A stretch of DNA of 62,948 bases from Bacteroides sp. (GTDB lineage Bacteria > Bacteroidota > Bacteroidia > Bacteroidales > UBA7960), in contig JAZBOS010000013.1 in NCBI GenBank assembly GCA_036351255.1, forward strand, positions 1 to 62,948, in the 5' to 3' direction. A model generated the notes under the pieces. It worked only from the letters and a program-made list of their open reading frames with translations, did no database searches and had not been told where the DNA came from. Below, in pieces: positions 8,754-16,467 of this stretch; the stretch's first letter is position 1; each line of letters begins with the position of its first letter. Position numbers and translations under genes: made by a program.

Positions 8754-8797
8754 GGCATTAACCTTTTATTAACCTTATTTATACTGGCATTAACATT
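8734..8797. promoter_or_regulatory. direct repeats, candidate response-regulator sites
   Basis: ATTAACCTT occurs at 8757-8765 and again at 8768-8776, exactly 11 bp apart, and ATTAACATT occurs at 8789-8797, 21 bp further on. A shorter ATTAA lies at 8734. Half-sites one and two helical turns apart are typical for OmpR/PhoB-type dimers. The pair lies just upstream of the -33 box of the kinase promoter, and the third copy overlaps the -33 box of the opposite promoter, so one regulator could drive both operons. Confidence 0.5.
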
Positions 8798-8824
8798 TGG
8801 ATAAGGTTCATTTGGTTAGTTTTG
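8796..8824 (+). promoter_or_regulatory. predicted promoter of the GLPGLI/beta-barrel operon
   Basis: TTTG (8796-8799) and TAGTTTTG (8817-8824) match the -33/-7 consensus with 17 nt between them. The leader to the ATG at 8884 would be about 50 nt. Confidence 0.45.
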
Positions 8825-8883
8825 CTGCAGAATTTGAATCAAGCTGTTTTTATCAAGAGAATTGTTTTAATACCTGATTGAAT

Positions 8884-9621
8884 ATGAGAATATACAGATT
8901 CCTTCCCCTTTTCATGCTGAGCTTATTGAGCCTGGTATTGTCAGCCCAGGTTACCCAGGGAGTCATTACTTACGAGGTAATAACTGATGCTCATAGTTTC
9001 ATTCCCGAAGATCGTCCGGAATTAAAAGAAATGATTACTCAGTTTCGTACCGAAAACTACCAGTTATTCTTTACACCCAGCGAAAGCCTCTACAAGACCC
9101 GGGAAGAATTACTCCCTCCCGGGACAGGCGGAGGAAGAGGGGGTGGCATGCGCATGATGATACGGGGCCCGAGGTCTGAAACATATATTGACAGGAACTC
9201 GCAGCAGCGTATCGTTGCCCGCGACCTGCTGGGAAAGAATTACCTCATTATTGATACTTTGGGCATTGAACCCTGGAAATTTGGATACGAACAAATGGAA
9301 ATTGCTGGGTATATGTGCATGATGGCCTGGTATACTGATACGGTTAACAATCAGGAGGTTACAGCATGGTTTTCCCCGGAATTGCCTCCCTTGATGGGGC
9401 CTGATAGGTTTACGACCCTGCCCGGAACGGTGCTGGCCGTAGATATAAACAATGGTAATCAGGTATGGGTAGCCAGGGAAATTGAAGCCCGGGAGCCCTC
9501 TGACTCAGAGTTACGTAAACCCAGCAGGGGAGAAGAAATAGGCCGTAAGGAGTTTGATAAACTGCTTGAAGAGCAAAAGCAAAGACTGAATTCCAGTGGT
9601 AGCCCAATAAGAGTTTTCTAA
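8884..9621 (+). CDS. GLPGLI family secreted protein
   Basis: A 245-residue exported protein; signal peptide ends near residue 22 (LVLSAQ). The ATG at 8884 is preferred over the TTG two codons earlier. The family arrangement is clear: PWKFGYEQMEIAGYMCMMAW, then VTAWFSPELPPLMGP and the name-giving segment, here diverged to TLPGTVLAVD. A Gly/Arg/Met-rich insert (GGGRGGGMRMMIRGP) sits near residue 80. GLPGLI proteins are periplasmic or outer-membrane-associated, of unknown biochemical role, and are commonly encoded beside a beta-barrel receptor, as here (27 nt gap). The divergent two-component operon probably controls the pair. Confidence 0.82.
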   Translation: MRIYRFLPLFMLSLLSLVLSAQVTQGVITYEVITDAHSFIPEDRPELKEMITQFRTENYQLFFTPSESLYKTREELLPPGTGGGRGGGMRMMIRGPRSETYIDRNSQQRIVARDLLGKNYLIIDTLGIEPWKFGYEQMEIAGYMCMMAWYTDTVNNQEVTAWFSPELPPLMGPDRFTTLPGTVLAVDINNGNQVWVAREIEAREPSDSELRKPSRGEEIGRKEFDKLLEEQKQRLNSSGSPIRVF

Positions 9622-9648
9622 TTTTCAACCGTTTAAACAAGTTAATAT

Positions 9649-12453
9649 ATGCAACGCGTTTTTTTTACTGCCATTTTCCTGGTGTCTGTTCTTTTTGCCC
9701 AGGCCCAGGCCTTTTCTATCAAGGGCAGCGTAACCGATCCCGAACACGGAGGCTTGCCCAATGCCACCGTGCTGCTCCTGAATCCGGCCGATTCAACCAT
9801 GACCAATTATGCCCTGACGAATGTGAATGGGGTGTTTAATATCCAAAATGTCAGCCGCAAAGAATACCTCTTGAGGATTACCTATATTGGTTATGCCACC
9901 CGCTTTGAAAAGATTACCCCTCCGGATGGGGATTTGCTCGATTTGGGTGAACTCAGCCTGCTGAATGAAAGGGTCACCCTGCGTGAAGTGAGCGTCACCG
10001 AGGAAAGGATAGCTATGCGGGTAAAGAACGACACCATCGAATATGATGCCCTGGCTTTTAAACCCTTACCTAATGAAGTGGTGGAGGACCTGCTGAAACG
10101 TATGCCCGGCCTGGTGGTTGAATCGGATGGCAATGTGGTGGCACAGGGTGAGACCGTCCGGCGTGTATTGGTCGATGGCAAGGAATTCTTTGGCAGGGAT
10201 CCTAAAATGGCTACACAGAACCTGCCTGCCGATGCTGTTTCCAAGGTCCACGTATTCGACCAGCGTTCCGAACAAGCCCTCTTTACTGGGATTGATGATG
10301 GGGAACGTGAGCGCACCATCAACCTCGAATTAAAGGAAGACCGCAGGGAAGGCGTTTTTGGCAATTCAAGTCTTGCCTATGGCACCGAAGAACGCTTCCA
10401 GGGGAAACTTAATATTAACCGTTTTGACAACAAAGGTCAGCTTTCCATACTGGGGATGGGTAACAATGTGAATCAGACTGGTTTTTCCATTGGCGATTAC
10501 CTGAATTTCAGCGGAGGGGCGCAAGGCCTGCTGGGTGGCAGGGGAGGGGGTGGAATGCAGATTACCCTGGACAACAGCAGTACAAGCATTCCCCTTAGTT
10601 TTGACGGCCTGCCAGCCACCAACGGCCTTATGACTTCATGGGCCGGCGGGGCCAATGTCAACCGGAAACTCGGGGAGAAAACTGAACTGACTGCCAGCTA
10701 CTTTTACAATCAGCTTGGTCACGACATTACCCAGGATCTTGAACGGGAAAACTTCTTGCCTGCAGGCAATTTCTTCTTTGACCAGATCAGCACCCAGGAT
10801 AACCGAAATGCAAACCACAGGCTGAATCTTCGGCTGGATCATACCTTCAGCGAAGCCAGCAGCATCTTGCTGACCGCCAACACCAGCCTCAATAATACTG
10901 ATGGGCTGCTGCAAAGCAACAGCCAGACCCTCAATGCCCTGGGCCTGATGCAAAACAGCAGCGTCCAGGAAAGCGAAAGCAGCGGACAGCTTCTCAACCT
11001 CGTTACCAATCTGCTTTGGCGGCAGCGCCTTAACAAACCCGGACGAACCATCACTGCAGGGCTTGACTTCTCCACCAACCAGAATGACCAGGAAGCCACC
11101 CTCGATGCTTTGAACCGCTATTTTGGCGATGACCCCTATGATGAGCAATTGCTTCAAAACAGCATGCTGGGAACTGTTAACCGCTCATTGGGATTCAACA
11201 CCAGCTATACCGAACCCCTGTTAAACAAGCTTTTTCTTGAAGCGAATTATCGGATCACCCGGAATTACAATGAGGTCGACCAACAAGTATTCGACAGGGA
11301 AGCAGAGGTGTTGACCCCCAACGAATTGCTTACCAACCAGTATAACAATACCTACTTGTTTCAGCGCGCAGGACTCAATCTCAACCTGAACCGTGACCAG
11401 TTTAACCTGACAGTGGGATCAAACCTCCAAATTACCAGTTTGGAAGGAAACCTTATTTCTACTGACCAGGAGATCCGAAAGGATTACACCCACGTACTGC
11501 CGGTTGTTCGTTTCAATTACCAGTTCAATAGTTTCCGGCGGATGATGGTAAATTACGAAACAAGTGTTCAGGAACCTTCCATCCTGCAGCTGCAACCCCT
11601 GATTGACAACCGCGACCCCCTTAATATCTATATTGGTAACCCCGAACTGAAGCCTTCTTTCCGTCATCGTGCCTTAGTGCGCTTCAATACCTTCAATCCG
11701 CTCAATTCCTTCGGGTTCTTCACCTTCCTGACAGCCGATTATGTCAGCAATGCCATTACCAATGCCACCAGCGTTGACGAACAACTGGTACGCACGGTAA
11801 CCCCTGTCAACGTTGATAAGAACCTCAACCTGAGGGCCAACATAAACTTCAACATCGGACTTACCAAACTGAAAAGCCGGTTTATGGTGGGAAGCACCAT
11901 TACCCACTCCGAAAGCATCAACATACTGAACCAGGTGGAACAGGATATTGCCAACAACATCCTGGGTGCCAATGCACGTTATACCTTCAGGCCCAATGAC
12001 AACTTTGAAACCAACCTTACAGCCAATTTTAATCAGCAGTTGACAAAATACGAATTCAGTGTGCTGGAACAGGCGTTCCTGAATCAAACTTATGGGATTG
12101 AAAGCAGCTGGACCTTCCTGAAAAACTACCGGATCGGCGGAGGTTACCGTTACCAGATCTATGAAGGCCGCACGGAAGCCTTCGACCGAAAGATCCCTAT
12201 ACTCGATTTTAACTTCTCGAGATCTTTTCTGAAGGGCAATGCAGGCGAACTGAAATTTTCGGGCTACAACCTGCTCAATCAGGATATGGGCGTCACCCAA
12301 ACGGCCGATGCCAACTATATCCAGCGCCAGGTGACCAATTCACTGGGCCGATATTTTCTGCTGACCTTTACCTATTCACTCAACCGCTCCCTCAATGTGT
12401 TTGATTCAACCCACAGACCAGGCAGCGGAGCCGGAATGCGCATCATGCATTAA
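9649..12453 (+). CDS. outer membrane beta-barrel receptor with carboxypeptidase-regulatory-like domain
   Basis: A 934-residue outer-membrane protein. It has a signal peptide (residues 1-20), a carboxypeptidase-regulatory-like domain (about 23-105, FSIKGSVTDPEHGGLPNATV), a TonB-plug-like region (about 130-230, VEDLLKRMPGLVVESDGNV and RRVLVDGKEFFGRDP), and a long C-terminal barrel of Asn-rich strands. It lacks a recognisable SusC signature and fits the smaller outer-membrane beta-barrel family. A Gly-rich loop (GLLGGRGGGGMQ) near 295 and a tail GSGAGMRIMH echo the Gly/Arg/Met stretches of the neighbouring GLPGLI protein and lipoprotein. Substrate unknown; it may work with the GLPGLI protein. 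Confidence 0.85.
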   Translation: MQRVFFTAIFLVSVLFAQAQAFSIKGSVTDPEHGGLPNATVLLLNPADSTMTNYALTNVNGVFNIQNVSRKEYLLRITYIGYATRFEKITPPDGDLLDLGELSLLNERVTLREVSVTEERIAMRVKNDTIEYDALAFKPLPNEVVEDLLKRMPGLVVESDGNVVAQGETVRRVLVDGKEFFGRDPKMATQNLPADAVSKVHVFDQRSEQALFTGIDDGERERTINLELKEDRREGVFGNSSLAYGTEERFQGKLNINRFDNKGQLSILGMGNNVNQTGFSIGDYLNFSGGAQGLLGGRGGGGMQITLDNSSTSIPLSFDGLPATNGLMTSWAGGANVNRKLGEKTELTASYFYNQLGHDITQDLERENFLPAGNFFFDQISTQDNRNANHRLNLRLDHTFSEASSILLTANTSLNNTDGLLQSNSQTLNALGLMQNSSVQESESSGQLLNLVTNLLWRQRLNKPGRTITAGLDFSTNQNDQEATLDALNRYFGDDPYDEQLLQNSMLGTVNRSLGFNTSYTEPLLNKLFLEANYRITRNYNEVDQQVFDREAEVLTPNELLTNQYNNTYLFQRAGLNLNLNRDQFNLTVGSNLQITSLEGNLISTDQEIRKDYTHVLPVVRFNYQFNSFRRMMVNYETSVQEPSILQLQPLIDNRDPLNIYIGNPELKPSFRHRALVRFNTFNPLNSFGFFTFLTADYVSNAITNATSVDEQLVRTVTPVNVDKNLNLRANINFNIGLTKLKSRFMVGSTITHSESINILNQVEQDIANNILGANARYTFRPNDNFETNLTANFNQQLTKYEFSVLEQAFLNQTYGIESSWTFLKNYRIGGGYRYQIYEGRTEAFDRKIPILDFNFSRSFLKGNAGELKFSGYNLLNQDMGVTQTADANYIQRQVTNSLGRYFLLTFTYSLNRSLNVFDSTHRPGSGAGMRIMH

Positions 12454-12497
12454 AGCCTGGGTATGGAATAAGGGGCAATAATGGAAAACTTCTTGCG

Positions 12498-13028
12498 CTA
12501 TGCTCCTTCCATAATCATCTTCAGGTTCTGGAGGCCTTCCTCCAGGTCGGTTCCCAGGGTTTTGTTCATGTTCGAAAACAACATATACAAATTCATGGGA
12601 ACCGGTATTTTACCCACCATGCCCCACTTGACCAAAGTTTCGCTTTCGCCCAGTGCTTCGGTGGTGATAAACAAATCGCTGGTGGATTTATAAGGTTTAA
12701 TAAACCGGATCTCAAAATCAATCCGCTCTCCTTCAGTGATGCCGGTAATTTCCTGCTCACCTTTGCCTAAATCCTTATTGCCTTCCCACGATTGCACTGA
12801 ACCAACGGTTCCATCCACCCCGGTATAGGTATATTGGGCATTCGGATCAAGCTTTCCCCAAACACTCCATTCCTCCTGGAATTCAAGTGACCTTACCCTT
12901 TGAAAAACTTCATCCTTAGGGCAGTTGATAATTACTTCACGCTCAATAGGAAATTCCTTGGGCGCGATCAGTGAAATGACAAGCAAAAGTAAAATCAGGG
13001 CCACAATAGCCATCAGGACTTTTTTCAT
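12498..13028 (-). CDS. SRPBCC family (START/Bet v1-like) membrane-anchored protein
   Basis: A 176-residue protein from the ATG at 13028 (a longer reading adds 25 residues with no signal features). An N-terminal membrane helix (KVLMAIVALILLLLVISLIA) is followed by the SRPBCC fold: FPIEREVIINCPKDEVFQRV at the first strand, then EWSVWGKLDPNAQYTYTG and a C-terminal helix (LYMLFSNMNKTLGTDLEEGL) that closes the ligand cavity. The family binds lipids or hydrophobic ligands; no specific ligand can be assigned. The gene converges with the beta-barrel gene. An exact TAnnTTTG (minus strand 13063-13056) precedes it without a clear -33 box. Confidence 0.8.
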   Translation of the reverse strand: MKKVLMAIVALILLLLVISLIAPKEFPIEREVIINCPKDEVFQRVRSLEFQEEWSVWGKLDPNAQYTYTGVDGTVGSVQSWEGNKDLGKGEQEITGITEGERIDFEIRFIKPYKSTSDLFITTEALGESETLVKWGMVGKIPVPMNLYMLFSNMNKTLGTDLEEGLQNLKMIMEGA

Positions 13029-13243
13029 AGTAAATGGTTTTGGTTTTTGATAAATCAAATTTATGCATAAAATAAATACTTTATTGCCTGATTGTTTTTT
13101 CAACTGTTAACATGGTTTTGCATTTGAAGTACCCGCCCCATAGGCAAGCAGGAAAAAGACTGTCCGCTTTGCGATTTTCCTCATCTGGTAATGCATTGAG
13201 ACATTCTTGTGCTATGGGGAAGACATTCCAAATTCTGACCAAA

Positions 13244-13322
13244 TTCATAGTTAATACGGTGTTTAGACGGTGTTTATTCGGTTTAAACCGAATAAACACC
13301 GTCTAAACTATTTCGATGGTAT
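13244..13322. repeat. modular palindromic element, copy 1
   Basis: A 79-nt element running from TTCATAGTTAATACGG to GATGGTAT. Its core, 13261-13308, is a perfect 48-nt palindrome without a loop, centred on GGTTTAAACC. The left arm is made of 11-nt modules each ending in CGG: AGTTAATACGG, TGTTTAGACGG, TGTTTATTCGG. Copy 2 (28377-28455) aligns over all 79 nt without gaps, and the differences inside the stem are paired. It is in a divergent intergenic region and has no T-run after the stem, so it is not a simple terminator. Confidence 0.85.
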
Positions 13323-13376
13323 GAACCAATAATAACAAAAAGAATAGGGCCGATGGCCTGTAATCATCACTGAATG

Positions 13377-13390
13377 TCTGAATATTCAGA
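13377..13390. promoter_or_regulatory. 14-bp perfect palindrome, candidate operator
   Basis: TCTGAATATTCAGA is a perfect dyad 66 bp upstream of the lipoprotein start codon. Length and symmetry fit a binding site for a dimeric regulator; no regulator can be named. Confidence 0.3.
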
Positions 13391-13455
13391 AAATCATTAA
13401 TTTTAAGGACCAAACCATTCCTTTGCTATTTAACCTGAATTTTTTCCCTATCCCA

Positions 13456-14055
13456 ATGAAAACCCTTTCGATTCAATCCCTAGCAGTAATTGTAATGACT
13501 TTAGCACTTTTTTCGTGTGGCGGGGCGATAAAGAAAAACCCTTACCTGGGGCGGATTCCATCCGTGGAGAAGAAATACCACGGGCAGATCATTGAATTAG
13601 TTGAAGGCATTGAAAGATCGGGTGATATTGCCAACAGCCTTGCTTATATGAATGAGTTCGACCGTATTGAATACGAATGGGAAAACGCCATCAACCAGGA
13701 AGTCAGGATCACAAACCTGAGCAAAGCCATTCCGGTGGAATATCCCGGGCCTTTGCCCGTTCGGATCCCTGAAGCCATTATTGAACACGTTTCAAGGGGC
13801 AACCTGGTGCTGCGGTTCAATATTGAAGCCATGGATACCATTGAAGATTCCAGGAGCCTGAGGATGGTGTTTGAGGCCCTCGACAAGGAAGGTAACCCCC
13901 TTAACAAAACCATTTCGGTGGCCAATAATTTTGATCAGAAGCGATTGTTGCCTGGCAATGAATGGTCGTTGACAGGAATATGGGAAACGGAAGCCATCAT
14001 CAACCTGGAAGACCTCGACCAGATCAGGGTTATTAGGCTCGAAGGGATGCCATAA
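13456..14055 (+). CDS. hypothetical lipoprotein
   Basis: A 199-residue protein starting at the ATG at 13456; the TTG start 33 nt upstream would bury the signal peptide. The lipobox is LFSCGG (Cys about 22). The mature part is a mixed alpha/beta domain with a Glu-rich helix (KKYHGQIIELVEGIERSGD) and a C-terminal beta-rich part (NLVLRFNIEAMDTIEDSRSL ... EAIINLEDLDQIRVIRLEG) that could be a small beta-sandwich. I do not recognise a family. It precedes the HAD gene by 16 nt and is probably co-transcribed with it. Confidence 0.65.
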   Translation: MKTLSIQSLAVIVMTLALFSCGGAIKKNPYLGRIPSVEKKYHGQIIELVEGIERSGDIANSLAYMNEFDRIEYEWENAINQEVRITNLSKAIPVEYPGPLPVRIPEAIIEHVSRGNLVLRFNIEAMDTIEDSRSLRMVFEALDKEGNPLNKTISVANNFDQKRLLPGNEWSLTGIWETEAIINLEDLDQIRVIRLEGMP

Positions 14056-14071
14056 AAAGAAAGAATGAGAA

Positions 14072-14941
14072 ATGAAAAATTTTGAAGAGAGCCCGGAAGG
14101 AATTATTGATGTTGCCATTGCGTATGATTTTGACGGGACGCTGGCGCCCGGGAATATGCAGGAACATTCTTTCCTGCCGAAACTGGGGATAGCCAAGGAA
14201 GCCTTCTGGTCGGAAGCCAATGCCATTGCTGAAGCCAACGATATGGACGGCATTTTGGCTTATATGCAGCTGATGCTTCGCAAAGCCCGCGAAAAAAATA
14301 TCAGCATCCACCGGGAAGACTTTGAGCATTTTGGCCGAGACATTCGTTTTTTCCAGGGGGTGGAGGTCTATTTCGACCGTATCAACGCTTTTGCCCTCCG
14401 GCAGGGGATCAGGCTGGAACATCACATCATTTCTTCTGGCTTGCGCGAGTTTATTGCAGGCACTGCCATTGCCAGGCATTTCAAGAACATTTTTGCTTCA
14501 GGATTTAAATACGACGAAACCGGCGTGGCCGAATGGCCTGCACTAGCCATTAATTACACAAACAAAACCCAGTACCTTTTCCGCATAAACAAGGGCATCG
14601 ACAACTCGCACGACAATACCCTGATTAACAAGCATGTTCCGGAAGAAGAAAAACCAGTTCCATTTTCCAGGATGATTTATATTGGCGATGGGGAAACCGA
14701 TGTCCCTGCTATGAAGATGGTGCGATACCAGGGTGGGGCTACTGTGGCGGTTTACAACACCAACGAAGATTCTCCCCCTGGAAAACCCACGCAGGAGCAG
14801 TTGTGCCGTGAACTGGTCCGCCACGGAAGGGTCGATTATATTGCGCCGGCCGATTACTTGGAGGGCAGCCGCCTGGACTATATCGTGAAACTGCTGATCA
14901 ACAAGATCCGGATCGTCGAGGAACTGGGTAAACAGCGGTAA
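14072..14941 (+). CDS. HAD superfamily hydrolase
   Basis: A 289-residue cytoplasmic enzyme. HAD motif I is YDFDGTLAP (nucleophile D19, acid D21), motif II is the IISSG around S121, motif III includes a Lys in the 165-175 region, and motif IV is YIGDGETDVPAM (D206, D210). An all-helical cap lies between 35 and 110. These residues support an Mg2+-dependent phosphatase or related phosphotransfer; the substrate is unknown. The spacing is close to phosphoserine-phosphatase-like HADs. It follows the lipoprotein gene by 16 nt, with a possible hairpin terminator just after it. Confidence 0.88.
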   Translation: MKNFEESPEGIIDVAIAYDFDGTLAPGNMQEHSFLPKLGIAKEAFWSEANAIAEANDMDGILAYMQLMLRKAREKNISIHREDFEHFGRDIRFFQGVEVYFDRINAFALRQGIRLEHHIISSGLREFIAGTAIARHFKNIFASGFKYDETGVAEWPALAINYTNKTQYLFRINKGIDNSHDNTLINKHVPEEEKPVPFSRMIYIGDGETDVPAMKMVRYQGGATVAVYNTNEDSPPGKPTQEQLCRELVRHGRVDYIAPADYLEGSRLDYIVKLLINKIRIVEELGKQR

Positions 14942-14942
14942 G

Positions 14943-14986
14943 CCAAACCCTCCGGATGTTAAATGGATGGGAGGGAAAGGGTTTGG
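14943..14986 (+). terminator. possible hairpin terminator after the HAD gene
   Basis: CCAAACCC (14943-14950) pairs with GGGTTTGG (14979-14986), with inner pairing CTCC/GGAG. A T-rich stretch comes only about 15 nt later, so termination efficiency is uncertain. Confidence 0.35.
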
Positions 14987-15076
14987 TAAACAGGGAGACA
15001 TTTTCTTTTTGTGCTTAAATCCTGATAAGGTAGTTAAGAGACAGTGGTGTTGGAGGTTTATGAAATGGTAGCCTTG

Positions 15077-15109
15077 TTTGGGGAAATTCCCCGAAAATCA
15101 TTAACTTTA
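15077..15109 (+). promoter_or_regulatory. promoter with embedded palindrome, paralogue pair
   Basis: TTTG (15077-15080) and TAACTTTA (15102-15109, one mismatch to TAnnTTTG) are 21 nt apart, giving a short leader to the ATG at 15132. A perfect dyad, GGGGAAATTCCCC (15080-15092), starts on the last base of the -33 box and lies between the two promoter elements, where a bound protein would block polymerase. Confidence 0.4.
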
Positions 15110-15131
15110 TTCCGATTCAAAACCTGAAAAA

Positions 15132-16376
15132 ATGAAAAAGACCATAATTTTCCTTTTTGCAGTTCTTTTAGGCAGTAGTATCCTGCCTGCTCAGCCTGCA
15201 GAGCAGACCTTTCAAACCATCAGTGGGGTGGTTCGCGATGCCAGGACCCGTCAGACCATTGCTTTTGCCAGTGTTTTTATTCCAGGGACAACCATTGGCA
15301 CCGTGGCTAACCTGGACGGAGTCTTTTCGCTGAAGGTGCAAAAATCGCTCGGTGCAAATCGGTTCAGCATCTCCCATTTGGGTTACCTCACAGGCACGTT
15401 TGAGATTGAAGCCAGCCTGGAGGGTGGTAAGGTATTTTTCCTCGAACCGCATTCAGTGACCCTTCCCCCGGTGATTGTACGTCCGGATGACCCCAGGGAA
15501 CTGGTTAGAAATGCCATCGATAAAATTTCCGACAATTATCCGGATCAGGATCAAAGGCTGACGGGCTTTTACCGTGAAGCCATCAAGCAAAGGCGCGATT
15601 ATGTGTCCATTTCAGAAGCCGTGGTCGAGGTCGACCAGACTTCCTATGGTTTCCGGATGGCACGCGACCGTGTAAAGATCATACAGGCACGCAGGAGCGG
15701 GGAAGTGAAGAAAATGGATACCTTGCTGGTGAAGCTTCAAGGTGGTCCGCATGTGTCGATGCTGCTCGATGTGGTGAAAAATCCGGATGTCATCCTCGAC
15801 AAGGAATTTTTGCAGTACTATGAGTATGAACTCGAGGATGTTGTTGTTATTGACGGGCGGTCGAATTATCTGGTCAGTTTTAAACCCATGGTCACCCTCC
15901 CGTTTCCGCTATACTTCGGTAGGTTATACATTGATGTGGAAAGCCTTGCTTTTACCATGGCCGAGTTCAGCCTGGACCTGAGCGACCGCGAAAAAGCCGC
16001 CCGCAACTTTATTGTGCGAAAACCGCTCTCTCTTCGTTTTACCGCTACAAGGACCAGTTACCTGGTGACCTATAAGCATATGGATGGCAAGTTTTACCTC
16101 AATTACGTGCGCAATGAAATGGAGTTTTTTGCCGACTGGAGGCGTAAGATTTTCCGGACGGGTTATACCATCATGTCAGAAATGGCCATTACAAAGCGTG
16201 TCCCGGAAACCGCTGAACGGATTTCCAGGAGCGAGTCCTTCAGGCCAAGAAACATCCTGGCGGATATGGTGCCCCAGTATTTTGACCCTGACTTTTGGGG
16301 CGCCTACAACGTCATTGAGCCTGAGGAATCCATTGAATCGGCTATCCAGAAGTTCAATAAACGATTCGAGGAATAA
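15132..16376 (+). CDS. carboxypeptidase-regulatory-like domain protein, tandem paralogue 1
   Basis: A 414-residue exported protein: signal peptide to about 21 (SSILPAQ), carboxypeptidase-regulatory-like domain at about 30-115 (TISGVVRDARTRQTIAFASV), then a conserved domain of about 290 residues opening with PDDPRELVRNAIDKISDNYP and carrying LTGFYREAIKQRRDYVSISE. It is closely similar over its full length to the next gene and more distantly to the STN protein at 19363. No catalytic motif is recognised and there is no complete plug/barrel. Related proteins in Bacteroidota are annotated only by the regulatory-like domain. Probably periplasmic or outer-membrane-associated. Confidence 0.75.
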   Translation: MKKTIIFLFAVLLGSSILPAQPAEQTFQTISGVVRDARTRQTIAFASVFIPGTTIGTVANLDGVFSLKVQKSLGANRFSISHLGYLTGTFEIEASLEGGKVFFLEPHSVTLPPVIVRPDDPRELVRNAIDKISDNYPDQDQRLTGFYREAIKQRRDYVSISEAVVEVDQTSYGFRMARDRVKIIQARRSGEVKKMDTLLVKLQGGPHVSMLLDVVKNPDVILDKEFLQYYEYELEDVVVIDGRSNYLVSFKPMVTLPFPLYFGRLYIDVESLAFTMAEFSLDLSDREKAARNFIVRKPLSLRFTATRTSYLVTYKHMDGKFYLNYVRNEMEFFADWRRKIFRTGYTIMSEMAITKRVPETAERISRSESFRPRNILADMVPQYFDPDFWGAYNVIEPEESIESAIQKFNKRFEE

Positions 16377-16467
16377 ATTTTAATATTTTTTTAGGGTATA
16401 GACAGGGGTTAAGGGTCTTAATACTGAAAGCTATTTTAAACAGTATTTACCTTAATCCCTCTTTACC

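Larger units (their letters stand above)
13029..13455. other. 427-bp divergent intergenic region
   Basis: Between the minus-strand SRPBCC gene and the plus-strand lipoprotein gene. It holds copy 1 of the modular palindrome (13244-13322), a 14-bp palindrome (13377-13390), and a minus-strand -7 match at 13056-13063. A 72-codon open frame here has no signal of coding and is not called. Confidence 0.6.

Noticed and set aside
11674..12300. 208-codon minus-strand frame opposite the beta-barrel gene
   Set aside because: Antisense to a clear receptor; no recognisable domain or start context.
9649..12453. SusC assignment for the large barrel
   Set aside because: No SusC signature in the plug region and no SusD partner gene; it fits the general outer-membrane beta-barrel family.
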